Positions 44,896 through 57,537 of a stretch of DNA of 64,000 bases are shown one piece after another. The notes beneath the pieces were generated by a model that saw only the letters and a list, made by a program, of their open reading frames with translations, had not been told where the DNA came from and searched no databases. The position numbers and the translations under genes were made by a program. Positions within the stretch are counted from its first letter, which is position 1. The number at the start of each line of letters is the position of its first letter. This DNA comes from Ascaphus truei. Lineage: Eukaryota; Chordata; Amphibia; Anura; Ascaphidae. Where the stretch lies: positions 40,513,221 through 40,577,220 of the forward strand of contig CM071568.1 in the NCBI GenBank assembly GCA_036426205.1. Direction: 5' to 3'.

Positions 44896-45262
44896 CAGAT
44901 GCAGCGGCCATTATTTTAACAAATTACGCGTGTATACCTCGGCATACCCATGTTATGGCGCGGGATTTCTTCCAACCGCACCGCCTTAAGACGCGAGTGC
45001 AGGCAAGTGCATAAAATGGCATTTTAGTGTTCTGGCTTTTAAACACCTGAAATTGATACAGTAGCACAGTTGCACAGTACTGTACACATTACAATTCATT
45101 CATTTCATTGCATTTAATTGCACACAATCCACAAAATTCAAACAAAGCAACCACGATAAACACGTGTGCCTGGGGCAATTGGCCGTGTTCATGCCGCGTG
45201 GAATAAAGCAGCGCCCACGAAAACGGCACCGTGATTTCTTAAAATAATGGCCGCTGCATCTG
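44896..45262. mobile_element. TA-flanked MITE, copy 1
   Basis: 367 bp. Ends CAGATGCAGCGGCCATTATT and AATAATGGCCGCTGCATCTG are perfect inverted repeats, flanked by TA on both sides. This fits the Tc1/mariner superfamily. The interior has no transposase. The second copy at 59476 is clearly homologous but diverged. Confidence 0.88.
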
Positions 45263-46164
45263 TATACCAGATGTATATTGGAGTTGCTGCAAACAGAAAA
45301 CAGAGCCATATAATATGTTATACTTTTAGTATTCCTTGTATTTCATAAATTGATGTGTATTGCCATTTAAATCTTTTGCTGAGGCACATTCACATAGTTT
45401 ACTTCTAATCTCCTCTAATCTTCTCTGGACCTAACTTGGAGAAAGTAACTGAGAATCTGTGCAGTCTGAGAGGGAACATACTAAGAATAGAATGAGAGGA
45501 AGCTGTAATTCCAGTCTGATTAGGTCAGTACCCTCACCTGGGAAGGAGATTTACTCCTGGTAATGGTAAGACAAAGGGCATTTTGGGACAGGAAAGAGTG
45601 ACCATGGCTATTATTTTTTATAAAATAATTAGGGAAGTGCTAATGAACAAACAGCCACATTTTCATATTGTATGTTTAGCTCAAAGTTGATGGCAATGCA
45701 TTCACTTAAATATTTCCATAATTGCATACTGCTGTTTCTGACATTTAGGCTGTTACCCGAGGAAGAAATTCTAAGCTGCAATAATGGGCAACAACCACAA
45801 AACTCACAATTACATATGTAGCAGCCTTCATTGTTCCCTTTTGGTGGGATATGTCGTGATATTCTGTGCCAATTCTACAATTGAATCAGATGGAAACAGT
45901 CAGGTCTGCTACATCTGTATTTTAAGTCATAAACATTATACTTTATAGACACTTACTGTACACAACAGTGTTTCATTTATAATATACAGTATTACAGAAC
46001 ATTAGAATATAAAGGCAATTTGTAAGTGAATACGTTTGATTATATATGACTGAATATACATGTATATATATATATATCATGTAGTAACCAGGGAAATCCT
46101 GATGACAGAAGACAACACACCGCAATAGTTGTCCATAGTTTTTTGGACAGGATATATATAGCCA
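45263..46164. other. unassigned sequence
   Basis: No recognisable gene or repeat. Confidence 0.35.
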
Positions 46165-46315
46165 ATAAAGAATATCACTTGTGAGCACATTCACATGTCT
46201 TAGACAGGTCTGCAACCCTGCCTTTCAACCATTATCACCTCGCATACAGTGCTCCCACTGCAGCAAGGGATTCTGGGAAATGACATGCAAATGAGCACAC
46301 AATGTGTCAGAATGT
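46165..46315 (-). repeat. copy 5 of the 400-bp hammerhead-bearing family, partial
   Basis: Reverse complement of the 3' third: CTGCAACCCTGCCTTTCA and GGGAAATGACATGCAAATGA. The core region is not included. Confidence 0.75.
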
Positions 46316-47539
46316 GCTGGTGCTTTATACACCAATTTGACATACAACACTAACTGCTTCACATGTACATTAAAAGATGTGTGTAAATTAGATAGCATCA
46401 AAGTAATTTTACAAATATTTTAGCTACACTTGAACACAATTCCTACTTGAGTAGAAAAAAAATGAGTAATAACACAGCTTTCCTCCCTTATACTGCAGTC
46501 ATACTGACACACACAATAAAAGTCAAACCAACCCAAAGGCATTTCTTGGTTCTTTGGTCTTACTCATGGGTAAAATTCTAAAACAGCAAATAGCATAATC
46601 CATTTATAATGGACAATCGGTCACATAAAAAAGAATCCTGCTTTCCAAAGAGGTTTGAAAAAGTACAAGCAAATGTTACAATAGGAAACAATTTAAACAA
46701 ACAGGATTTACTGTAGGCTAATATAACTTTTAATGGACTAACAGGGTAGGTCTTAATATGTGTGTATGCACAGTTTTTTGTTTACCTCAGGGATGTACAA
46801 TAACAACAATAATACTATGAAAATATAGAAAGGCTATATTAATAATAATAATAATGACCATGCAATACTGTGTATATAAAGCATGAAGACAAGAAATATG
46901 TGCTCATGACTACAACCAAGATAAATGGGATTTCATTTTTCTGATTACTATTTCCAAGGCTGAACTGTCAGTAACTCTCTGCTGAAAACTGATGCAATAC
47001 TATTGAAAAAACAGCCCCACATTTATCAAAGAAAAAATACCAATTGAAAGACTCACTGCTGAAAAGCTGGCAAAGCAATGGTGCAAAGTCAGTCTAAGAT
47101 TTGTCATAAAGTGCTTGTTAAAAGTGTTGGAAATATTTTCTTTGCAAACTATGGTGCTATTTATGTTTGCCACAGATATTGCCCAAGTATTGATAGAATG
47201 GGTTCCTGAATATATTTCACATTATTATTAGTGGGCTTTTGAGTACCCCTTGTGCTTTTGTGTATAATATTTTCAATATTGCCTCTTTCTTACGAATCTG
47301 CATTGCTCCAAATGTGGACATCTGAAAGGGTTCCGCAAGAGCTGTTGCACAGAAACAGCATCCAGCGTGTTTAGAGTTAACATCTGGGACTCATTGCTTC
47401 ACTCATCATCTGAGCCCATAGCCATTTTTATTGCCCTGTGCTTCAGGATTGAAATCCTACAGCTGAATTCAATCAGAACCTCTTCCTCTTAACATCTGCA
47501 CTGGCCCTGCAAACATTCTGAACTGGAAACAATACAACC
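46316..47539. other. unassigned AT-rich sequence
   Basis: No gene or repeat recognised. Confidence 0.35.
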
Positions 47540-48610
47540 TCTTGTAACGTAATGACTTCAGCTCCCTGTAAGGTTTGGACTGCTATTGACTTACTGTCAA
47601 TTCTTTACCTCTGCTCTCTCACTTGCACTTTTGTCTGCATCCCTCACACCCACACTATCTCCCCCAAATTCTCCTTCCCCCTCTTCCATTCATTTACATT
47701 TTCCTCATTCTGCAATCAACTCTATCTGCTTCTCACATCTCACCCCTGTCATACAAAAATTCAGCAGCTCCTTTTCCTATTATTTCTTTCTCTCCCTACA
47801 CCTACTCTACAGCAACATGTCCCCTAATCCTCCACTTACCAATCCTTTCACCTTGCCCGTCCCTCCAACGTTATCCCTATTTCACCTTTTTTCTGCGCCC
47901 TATGAAATGCAATAAACAGACTAATCCATGACATTCATTTTAAACTCTCTCAAACTCCTAGCCATTGCAGAAACCTGACTCAGCCCCTCACATTCCCCCT
48001 CCCCTGCTGCTTTTTCATATAATGGTTTTTCTTTTAGCCCCACCTCAGACATGAGAACAGACAGGAAACACCCTAACCCACTCTAACTCACCTTTTTACT
48101 CTTCTCTGGCACAGAGATCTTTTTTTAAGCCCTCAATAATTCTACCTCCACTCCCTTATATGTCACCCTTTATCTCCAAATACTTACTTAAATGCCCCGA
48201 ACCCTTCTGCACATGACCTTCGTCACTCCTACTCACTCCCGCCTATAAGACTTTTCTCGTGTTGAACCCCTTTCTCTGCAATTCCATACCAGGCACCACA
48301 TTTACTTTTCAAAGATACCTGAAACCTCACCTTTTTTCAGGAAGCCTATCTGACACTCCAAAGATACAGTACACACCATTTGACCCAAATTGGACCAATT
48401 ATGTGGCTGGAGAAACCTCTATATTATCGGATACATCCCTAAAATCAACAAATCTAAACCCAAACTGGACCAACTGGACGGCAAGACAAAACTCCATCCT
48501 GAGGTAATACTTAGTTCCACAGCCACCTTATCATTTGTTTTTCCCCTTATTCGCTCTAGATTGTACACTCTGACAAGTAGGGAAATCATTGCATTTTGTA
48601 TCTGTTTGTT
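47540..48610 (+). pseudogene. L2-like LINE with internal deletion
   Basis: Broken plus frames show an endonuclease N-terminal part (LLAIAETWLSPSHS type reading near 47960-48000, here with a stop) and then jump to the C-terminal end RDFSR..NSIPGTTFTFQRYLK near 48240-48320. The RT between them is missing. A 3' UTR with AGATTGTACACTCTGAC follows. C/T-rich codon usage matches the better preserved copy at 61210. Confidence 0.65.
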
Positions 48611-48629
48611 CTTATTACAGTAGGTATTG

Positions 48630-48815
48630 TATTGTATGTCTTTATTTATATAGCGCCATTAATGTACATAGCGCTTCACAGTAGTAATACATGTGGTAAT
48701 CAAATAAATAACAGATAATATAAATAACAGATCATGGGAATAAGTGCTTTAGACATAACAGTAACATTAAGGAAGAGGAGTCCCTGCTCCGAGGAGCTTA
48801 CAGTCTAATTGGTAG
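48630..48815 (-). repeat. LINE 3'-tail repeat
   Basis: TTTATATAGCGCCATTAATG and CGAGGAGCTTACAGTCTAA; reverse complement of 55965-56150. Confidence 0.7.
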
Positions 48816-49785
48816 GTATGCCATTCTGTTTATGTAATTTGTGTAATTCTGTGCCCCAATTGTAGCACAAGAGAATATTGTGGCAATTTACAAATTAATA
48901 ATAATAATAATAATAACAAAACATTTATTTCTTGGTACTCAATGCTTTGATGCCTACAGACATTTAAAGCAGGATTGTGACTGAGATTCTGACCTACTGG
49001 GGCCTGTGTATCAAGGCAATTGTTAAAGTAACAAAACATTCTGTTCACGAACTTCTGTCTGAGGTTTAATATCCTTGCATTCGGGCAACCGACAAACTTC
49101 AGACAGAAGTTAATCAGCAGAAAAAGTCATAATGAATGCAAGGCTGCGGAGAATAGGGGAACTTGTAAGGCCAGTTCCTCAGAACTCCATTAACTCTGGG
49201 CTGATAATGGTCTGTTATTAAAATTGATCAGAGGCGTTATTTTCCCTGAGGTTAACAGCAATCAACAAAGCTAATTATATGTAAAAACAACTTGCATTTG
49301 GTCTCTTATTAATATAGACTTAACAGCATGTTAGCATGTATTAGCACAGGTGCATTATACATGTTAGCGGTGATACACACGCATTGACTTATATTAAGGT
49401 ACATACGCATTAAACCTGTCACACATGTGCAATGGAAAATATATCACGCATTACCTTTAGAGAACCAAGCCATGCATTCACATTACTAACATCTAATACG
49501 ACCCATGTGCAACAGAAATTAGGGTGCATGCAGGTTAGCATGTCTAACACGCGTGTATGTTACATCAGCGACCAATTGAAAACTTTAAAAAAAAGTTTAA
49601 ATACATGGTAATTACAGTGACATCCATTTCTCAGAGCACAAACCGGCATTCAGAAAGAAGCAAGCATCATGTGTCAGCCTCAGGATGCAGCCCCTGTTCC
49701 TTCTGCACAGGCAGGTAGACTAAGTATATAACACTTCACCGAGGATAAGCTAGACCTGATAATTAAAGGTATTGTAGATGACTTG
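48816..49785. other. unassigned sequence with an (ATA)n run and a foldback
   Basis: (AAT)n at 48895-48916. AACTTCTGTCTGAGGTTT near 49049 is mirrored by AAACTTCAGACAGAAGTT near 49095, beside GGGGCCTGTGTATCAAGG at 48999, which resembles a Harbinger-like end. The second end was not found. Confidence 0.45.
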
Positions 49786-49883
49786 AGGGATGTCTTGAGA
49801 GGGGGAAGGTCCGGTATTATATATACAACCTAATGATGTTAATTGTTGGAAATACCGGACCTTCCCCCTCTCAAGACATCCCT
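49786..49883. repeat. hairpin with a 33-bp perfect stem
   Basis: AGGGATGTCTTGAGAGGGGG and the next 13 bases pair perfectly with the complement ending at 49883. The loop is about 32 bases. Confidence 0.93.
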
Positions 49884-50345
49884 TTGAAAAAGTTAGCCGT
49901 GACTGACGAAACGCGTCAGGGAGCGTCATTACGTCAGACGCATTGACACTGAAGTCCTTACCAAGCGCTGGAGTGGACTAATCCATGCGCGAGTGCAATA
50001 GAGACTTACACTATACGGAGCTACTTTCTTGGATTTCTACACAGCATACCAGCCCTGGAAATCTGCTGGGACGTCGATCCTTCACTATTGGAGTCTGGGA
50101 TTGCCCCAAGATTATGCAGTATAACCGGATGGTGGTGATTATTATCACATATGCTTGATTTTATTGTACTTTTGTAAGTGCGTTTTTTACCCCCCCTCCC
50201 CTCCTTCCCCTCATTAAATCTACAATTTTACGCTATGGGCGTGCGCTCTCTCCTCTTTTTTTCCTTCTAGATACCCTGTGGACGCGGTTTGTCCACATTG
50301 AGAGCTGCCTCCATACCAGCATCCATACATTCTTACTGGAACTAT
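49884..50345 (+). mobile_element. PLE-like tail
   Basis: Starts with TTGAAAAAGTTAGCC..GACGAAACGCG, a decayed hammerhead-type region like that at 4829, and runs into noncoding C-rich sequence with a TTAAATCTAC word. No coding part. Confidence 0.45.
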
Positions 50346-50908
50346 TTGAGACTGGTTTATCACTTTTTTGCTTTTTTCTATATATGTTTTTTTTATTTAT
50401 TATGGGCACTATATGACTTTTAGGTCCTGTTAAATTTTGCTATTGTTATTCAGGTATTCACCCACAATAGTTCACATTTGTTTTAGATTTATCTTTAGCA
50501 ATTTTACATTATTTTTTATGGTTCACTTTATATCAGAGGCGCAGCTTTTTTCTTTTTCGCTTTGTCATATATTTATATATATATATGCATTTATATATAT
50601 ATATATATATTATATATATATATAGTATATATATATTATATACACATACACATAGAACGATAAAATGTTGGCAGTGGAGCATCTGTAAAATGGAGAGTAC
50701 TCATAAGTGGGGAAATGTCTCCCCTCAACAAAATCGGGGGCGACGGATACAGCAGGCATACAGCGGAAGGGGACTGTGGAATCTGCATTGCTTTGAATGT
50801 GAGCAGGATTATTGCTGAAGCAGAGAGTCTACTACCACACGCTGGGAAGCTATCCAAAAACGCTGGTTTTGATCATACTGGCTATAAGTGCAATATTGTT
50901 CTGACTAA
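50346..50908. repeat. AT microsatellite and unassigned flanks
   Basis: (TA)n with interruptions at about 50570-50642. The rest shows no feature. Confidence 0.7.
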
Positions 50909-51254
50909 GGGGCCTATGCAGAGAGCACCGAATACAAGGTGTTCGCCATGTATTCGCCAAATTTGGTTACCTGTATTCAGAAAGGTGTGAGATCGTGGCG
51001 AGTTTTGTGAAATTCGCCAGGAGAATTTCTAGGAGACAGAAATCCGCCGATGCATTGGCGAGAAGTGGTTTTTTCAGCAGATCTCCATTTTTAAATTTTG
51101 TCTATGCAGGGGGCACTTTCAGATGTGTTGCGCCAGATCGGCAGTCCGTTTTAGACGTTTTATACCGCAAATGTGCACGCCACAAAAAAGCGGCGAGTAA
51201 CCGTGCCTTCACATGGCGAGAAGTGCAGCAGTGAGTTTAATAAATAAATAAACT

Positions 51255-51582
51255 GCCCCAAGCCCACAGCTGATCCCGTTGTGAAGCCCGGCACTCCGCA
51301 GCAGTACTCACCCCCCCTCCCTCCCCCCAAGCCCACGCGGCTGATCCCGTTGTGAAGCCCGGCCCTCCGCAGCAGTACTCACCCCCTCCCTCCCCCCAAG
51401 CCCAGCAGCTGATCCGTTGTGAAGCCCGGCACTCCCGCAGCAGTCCTCACACCCCCCTCCCTCCCCCCATCCCAGCAGCTGATCCGTTGTGAAGCCCGGC
51501 ACCTCCGCAGCAGTACTCACCCCCCTCCTCCCCCCAAGCCACAGACTGATCTCTATGGAAGCCCGGCACTCCGCAGCAGTAC
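51255..51582. repeat. 69-bp minisatellite inside the Harbinger-like element
   Basis: GTGAAGCCCGGC recurs at 51281, 51352, 51419 and 51489, with a variant near 51557. Periods are 67-71 bp. The unit includes CTCCGCAGCAGTACTCAC and a C run. Confidence 0.93.
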
Positions 51583-51704
51583 GTGTGTATGTGTGTATGT
51601 TGTGTGTGTGTTGTGTTATTGTGTGGTAGTCATGTGTGTGTGTGTGTGTGTGTGTGTTTGTTTGTGTGTGTATATTATGTGTGTATATATATGTGTGTAT
51701 ATAT

Positions 51705-51758
<54 letters not shown>

Positions 51759-52000
51759 CATGTGTGTGTGCATGTGTGTATATATATTATGTATGTGTGT
51801 GTGTGTGTTGCATGTGTGTGTTTGTGTGTGTGTGTGTGTGTGTGGTGTTTTGCATTGTGTGCGTGTGTGCATATGTGTGTATATATAATGTGTATTTGTG
51901 TGTGTGTGTGTGGTTTTGTTATTATATATATATATATAATATCTTAATATTATATATCTCTTATTATATATATATCATAATGTGTATGTGTGTTGTTTGC
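51583..52000. repeat. (TG)n and (TA)n compound microsatellite
   Basis: About 400 bp of TG- and TA-rich repeats. Cys/Val-rich ORFs up to 224 codons in several frames come from this. Confidence 0.95.
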
Positions 52001-52216
52001 GTGCGTGATATATTTTTCAAAGTAATCTTCGCCAAATCTAGGTACCTCCATTTCTTCATGGCGACATTAGCACAGGGTAATACTCGCCATTAATAAACAT
52101 TGCGATTTTATTGCCACTTTGTCGTTTCTTCTGCATTGGGTACATAAACACGCCAAATTTTTGAGCTTTTGTACAATGGAGACTTTTATTGGGCTTCTCT
52201 CTGCATAGGCCCCTAA

Positions 52217-52955
52217 GTCTTTTGTAATAATTTATTGTCCCATGATCTTTTTCTCTTTTGTTTCCATTGCATACTCTGTCAGCCTGTCTGATTAACCTCT
52301 GAGACTCCAGATAGGAAGAGAACTACAGTACAAGTCATACTCAAATTGTAATGTACCTGTACATGAATAATAATTGCAACATTTTTTTTACCTGGACTAT
52401 TTATAACAAATATACTTGGGTCAACTCGCCAAGGACATTCTTTCTTCTCTGCTCACATTTGGAGGTTAGTGGAACTCTCTACTGGACTCTGGCAGCTGAC
52501 TTTGGTATATCTATATTGGACTCTTTACCTTCCTACATTAACACTTTTAATTTTTATTACACTGTTTTTGTAATATATATTAGTAATAGTAGTTTAGTGA
52601 TAAGCGCTACTTTATCCTTTTTTTTTTTTTCCGCTTCTGAGGAGCCTGAGGTGCTAGATCTCTCGGTGCAGAGCCTCCAGCTATGAGGATCCCACGTAAG
52701 CGGGATTTGCTCCTCATAGGAAACAATATACTCAGCAATAATACTATCACAACGGCTGTGGTGTCACACACGTGTGACGAGCGGATGGGTCTGGAAGCGG
52801 ATAGACCAGAGGGCATACAGTTGTATGGGGCACTACAATCATGGCGATTCGGCTGTTTATACTGTACCATTGTACTACTTTTAAATATATCAAAATAAGT
52901 GTACTGCAACGTATTACTCACTGGCATTGCTGTGTAACTTACAGTGGCGACATTA
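52217..52955. other. unassigned sequence
   Basis: No gene seen. A T run lies at 52618-52630. ORFs are unsupported. Confidence 0.35.
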
Positions 52956-53260
52956 TTTATTCTTACACTTCCCGCACGGCAGATGCGTGCGGGAGCGTGG
53001 TGACGCGGCTTGTTGTGGCGCACTGTGACGTCACAGTCCGTGCTCGCCCGGCTTCCCCGACACCCCTGGAGTTTAAAGTGAGGTAAGCGGGGGTGCGGGG
53101 AAGCAGAGGGGCAGAGCAGGAGCCGGGTTCGGGTCGGGAGGGGGCTAAAATGCACCGAAGTGGAGGGGGGGGGGGGTGCGTGGAGGGAACGCGGCGGCAC
53201 GCGGTCTAGACTGGCGCCAGCCGGAGTAGATCCCGGCATGCCGCCGGTATTGGTGAGAAT
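52956..53260. promoter_or_regulatory. CpG-rich block with a CRE
   Basis: CpG-dense DNA with TGACGTCA at about 53027 in a longer palindrome CTGTGACGTCACAG, a donor-like GAGGTAAGC at about 53080 and a G run at 53165. It could be a promoter of an unrecognised element or a CpG island. No ORF around it has a known motif. Confidence 0.35.
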
Positions 53261-54210
53261 AAAGTATGCCGCTACTGTATGTGCTAACAGCCGGGCAGTG
53301 GTGTGCAGTATATATGTGTGCTATTTGAGCTGCGCTCTTACCCACAATTGTGTGTTCCCCCCTACATCTCCTCATTGGATATACCAATATAGTCTTTTTC
53401 ATTTAGGGGCTAATTTATTATCCACAGTCTTACATTCTGATACCCTTGTCTCGGCTCTGGGGATTTTTTAAGCCCATTTTTAACATTTCACTGTGTAATA
53501 TATGCTCATATCCTATTGCGTTGTTTATTGTATCTTATTTAAGTTTATTATTTTATTTTATATGGATAGAACACTGTTGTTCCTATTTCGTACATGGAGC
53601 AGTCGGTGGATTCAGCCTTTTGTGGGTATACCTGGTTGGGTCTCCCATTGTTGTACCGATTTGATTACACCTATGCAAGCAAGACCCTATTCTTTATGGT
53701 GGCAGGGACTTTGGAGTTCCGTATTGTCTTTAAAGGCGGGCCGCTTACTCTGGTCCCTCACTCCTACACTCTTCACTCTAGAAGGGGTTATATATCACTA
53801 TTTCATTTTATAACCGTGAGTGCATTAACTAGGGACTACTGTGACTATCTGGTTACAGTAGTAGTTTACAAGAAGACCCTAATAGTGTAAAACCTTTTAA
53901 TGAAATGGTAGCCATTAAAACAGTTACAGGCTTTGCAATTACCAAAAGGATTGTTTCTATGTGTTCTCTGTGTTCTATGTGTTCTCTTGTACTCATCCGT
54001 TCTACAGAGCCCCTTCAGATCACAGGAAGTCTGAAACGCACTGAAGAAGCAAGTACCTACCCCTACAAAAACCAACTATGGACTAATATCCAATGTTGCA
54101 GGATTATTTCCCTGTTTTTTCACCATTCTCCTTTATCATTGTTTTAGTGTTACATTGCAATAACTACTTCTTGCTGCTTTGTGGCATTAGCGTATTTTAG
54201 CTCACTCTAC
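53261..54210. other. unassigned sequence
   Basis: Possible decayed PLE tail near 54025-54060 (CTGAAACGCACTGAAGAAGC). Otherwise nothing recognised. Confidence 0.35.
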
Positions 54211-54214
54211 AATT

Positions 54215-55262
54215 ATAGTTGAACTAGATTTTTGTAAGGCCTTTGACACTGTCCAACATAGATGACTGATAAACAAGTTGAAATGCTTGTGACTCGATTC
54301 TAAGGTGGTTGAATGGATAAGTTATTGGTTAAAGGATAGGTGACAGGGGGTTGTACAGTAAATAGAATAAATTCATGGGACAAGATGACCAGTGGATCCT
54401 TAGACAAGTGGGACCTGTGCTTTATTACCGAGTTTCTTGGTTGGTAGCACGTTAGAAAAAAAATTGAAATTAAAAACAAATCATAACTTTAATGAGAAAC
54501 TGTAACAAATGGTCTGCAAATGAAAGTATGCCTTCTTGCAAATTACACAAAGATCTACAACAGGGTTGACACTCCAGGTGTAAAAAAATTATTAATGATT
54601 TAGGTAGATTAGAGAAATGGTCAAGTGTGGCAACTGCAATTAATTTCCAAAATGGGTTAAAATTATGCCCTTGGGTCATAACAATTCAAGGTCAGAAAAC
54701 AAGATTAATGGCACTTTAGGAGATAGAGTCCTGGGAGTCCTTATTTCACCAGACTAAAAAATAGGCGAGCAATATAACAAAGCAGCAAAACCATCAGGGT
54801 GTTAGGTTGTAGGGAGAGGTACTGTATTAGCAGCAGAAAGACAGTGGTCATATAATGCACTTACAGTAATAGATCATTGGCGAGACCTCACCTAAAGTAC
54901 CGTGTTCAGTTCTGGAGACCCTATCTTCAAAAGGACATGAAGTGGAGATTGGAGAAACACAAAGTGGTGCATAGTCTACCACGATACTTATCAGGAAAAA
55001 ATAAATGACCTTAATATGTACAGTTTACAGGATATGCCAGAAATGGTCAAATTCGTAAAAAGGGTATAAACAGAATACAGGAGGGAATCATCTTTCAGAG
55101 AAAAGGAAACGCTCGAACACGAGGTCACGCTCTTAAGAAGGAAGGTTGCAGGCGCAGGGGAAAGCTGAGAAAGTATGTCTTCAGGGAAAGGGTGGTATAT
55201 TTGTGGAATAGCCTCCCCACAGAGCTGATAGAGGCTAATATTGTAAGGCAATTCTAACGACT
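54215..55262 (+). pseudogene. older CR1-like LINE, RT C-terminal part
   Basis: Broken plus frames read DFCKAFDTVQH, LKDR, GDRVLGVLISPD, DLNMYSLQDM and finally VYLWNSLPTELIEANI near 55200-55245. Order and spacing match the minus-strand CR1 at 26750-28408. Many stops and frameshifts show greater age. Three TACTGTA/TACAGTA insertions lie inside it (54354, 54820, 54862). Confidence 0.75.
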
Positions 55263-55924
55263 ATTATAATTTCAAAGGAAAGCCAAGGATTACGTAGGTT
55301 TTACAGCAGATGGGAATTTCTTTTTAGTAATGCCACCTCAAATTAACAGTGAATAGTGCTAGATAAAATTGTATAGGTTTAGCCATTGTACGTCAAATAA
55401 TTGAAGTATATTTATGAATAATTTCAATTATTTTATGTTTTTTTTATTCATAGCATTCATATGACATATCAGTTTCTCGTAGATTTTGATTTAATTCAAA
55501 TGCTTCTAGCATACAGCTACAGTCCTCTCTAATAGAAGCATGCATAAATAAAAAAAGCAATGAACTTCTGCTAAATGTTCACATACAGTGCTGTATAAAA
55601 TATTCATTCATACTGAGAAAACCAAGATACACCTATTGAAGCTAAAAATACACATTTATTATAATTAAATGGATTCTACTCTATTCAACTATGGCGAATG
55701 AGCACTTTACATTTTCAAATGAAAATGTTACAGTATTACGCAATAATGATAGAATTTGGACATGCAATATCTTTATAACTCCATGTTTTATGAATAATAA
55801 AATTTTGTAAATGCCCAAACATGTCGTGGCTTAGGATGGTTCAAAAGAAGACTACTACTGATTTGCTTACAATAGTATATACAGCAATAACTTTTATTTC
55901 ATATAACGCTTTTCTCCCAATGGG
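55263..55924. other. unassigned AT-rich sequence
   Basis: Nothing recognised. Confidence 0.35.
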
Positions 55925-56160
55925 ACTAAAATTACACACCCCTCCTACTGTCTCTGTACGTTCCTCCTACGTACCAATTGGACTGTAAGCTCCTCAGAGC
56001 AGGGACTCCTCTTCCGAAATGTTACGTTTATGTCGGAAGCACTTATTCCCATGACCCGTTATTTATATTATTTGTTATTTATATGATTGTCACGTGGATT
56101 ACTGCTGTGAAGCGCTATGTACATTAATGGCGCTATATAAAGACATACAATACAATACAC
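55925..56160 (+). repeat. LINE 3'-tail repeat, plus orientation
   Basis: GGACTGTAAGCTCCTCAGAG and GCTGTGAAGCGCTATGTACA, ending in ACAATACAATAC. Inverted relative to 35035, 48630 and 59205. Confidence 0.7.
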
Positions 56161-56229
56161 ACACACTTACAGTATAGTGAGTGGTACGCAGCAAATAGGA
56201 TTGTTACAGACACAGTCCCTGCCCAGCTG

Positions 56230-56330
56230 AGCTTACAATCTGTGTGCCTGAGGCACAGGGTGATAAAGTGACTTGCCCAAGGTCACAAGCAGCTGACACT
56301 GGGACTTGCCTTTACTCACTGAGCCACTTC
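56230..56330 (-). mobile_element. CORE-SINE fragment, inverted
   Basis: AAGTGACTTGCCCAAGGTCA and TTTACTCACTGAGCCAC are the reverse complement of the core and head of the SINEs at 24421 and 40337. Confidence 0.75.
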
Positions 56331-56360
56331 TTCAGTCCAGTAGTAAATCCCAGATATACA

Positions 56361-57159
56361 TGTAACCCGTGCCCCCCCCCTCCCCCCCCAACCTCACTTA
56401 GAGGCCAGTGTATGGGAAAGGAGCGCATTACCTCGCTGTTCGGTGCTTCACCTGTTGGTTCGCAGGAGGTCTGAGTGGTCTGCAGATGTTATGAGACTGG
56501 AACAGGACTGGCTCTTACAGGATTCTAGTTCATCTCGGTGTTTCAGCGCCTCCAGTAGCGATGGCTCCCAGAAGTGTAGGTGTCAGCACTCATAACTACA
56601 CTCATACCTTCTCTCAGCCCAGGAACGGACACCTTAGGCTTAGGTATATTTGCAGAGTGTTTATTCATCATCACACAGCTTAGCAACATACTTCTCTGCA
56701 TACGCCCCAGGACTTCTGGGCGGTGCTTTACTTCCACTGCTCCAGGTGGTCTTGACTAGCCAGCCAAGTGAACAAGCTTACCCCGCAATGGGGAAGACTC
56801 ATAGTTCCCACCATCTGTTCTCCCTCCTTCCCCCTAGCCAGGGATCAGGCAGTGACTCACTCATACATCCTCTCTCTCCCATGGGAAGAAGAAGACACCT
56901 CACTCATTGAGGAGCTGGGAAGGACTGCTCCTACCTCCTCACTCCATGAGGAGCTGAGAAAAACTGCTCACTAACTTTAGCCTACTCCCCTTAGAAACTT
57001 CTGGAAGGGGTGGGCTCATGGACTGTACCCACATACAAGGGGCTGTACACAGGCCATGAGACACCACCTACCTTCCTTCACTTTCTGGGGAAGCAGGAAG
57101 GCGGGGGTCAAGGGCCCACAGATTAACCTGCTAATGCCTGGATCTTAACAGGGGTTACA
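56361..57159 (-). mobile_element. solo LTR, TGTAACCC type
   Basis: Starts TGTAACCC and ends GGGGTTACA, 799 bp. On the minus strand AATAAA occurs at about 56665, which favours minus orientation. No internal region or clear target duplication. Short Pro/Ser-rich ORFs are not genes. Confidence 0.65.
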
Positions 57160-57537
57160 TAGCAGATACACTATGTGGGGAGAAACAGGTACGGCTGGAC
57201 ATACCCTGTTACATACAGTATACAGTATTAAAAAGGATCCAATAAAGAAAATATTTGAATATATCTTTTCTATGTAGGTGATTTTCTTAAAAAAGTATAG
57301 GCCCATATTTTCTAAGCAGTCATCATCAGACATCTTCCGGCGCAAGAAACATCTACTGGCCCATTGATTTGAAACCAATGGAAGGTATCTTATGGCAAAA
57401 ATCTCCTTAGTAAATATGGCCCATAATCTTTAAAGTGAACTTGATTCTTTTTAGGAGTCACGGTAGTGCATTGAACATTGCTTTTAATATCCCACCGGTA
57501 TTGCATGAATAAATTAAACATTACTAAACTAAATAAA
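57160..57537. mobile_element. spacer with a possible small MITE
   Basis: At about 57299-57423, GGCCCATATTTTCTAAG and CTTAGTAAATATGGCCC form imperfect inverted ends of a 125-bp element flanked by ATA. The rest of the spacer shows nothing. Confidence 0.5.

Larger units (their letters stand above)
50909..52213. mobile_element. Harbinger-like element, GGGGCCTATGCAGAGAG family, copy 2
   Basis: 1305 bp. Ends GGGGCCTATGCAGAGAG and CTCTCTGCATAGGCCCC are inverted and TAA is duplicated at 50906-50908 and 52214-52216. Same family as 33574. The interior holds a 69-bp minisatellite and long TG/TA repeats. No transposase is coded. Confidence 0.85.

Noticed and set aside
51419..52093. 224-codon Cys/Val-rich open frame
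   Set aside because: Translation of (TG)n and (TA)n repeats.
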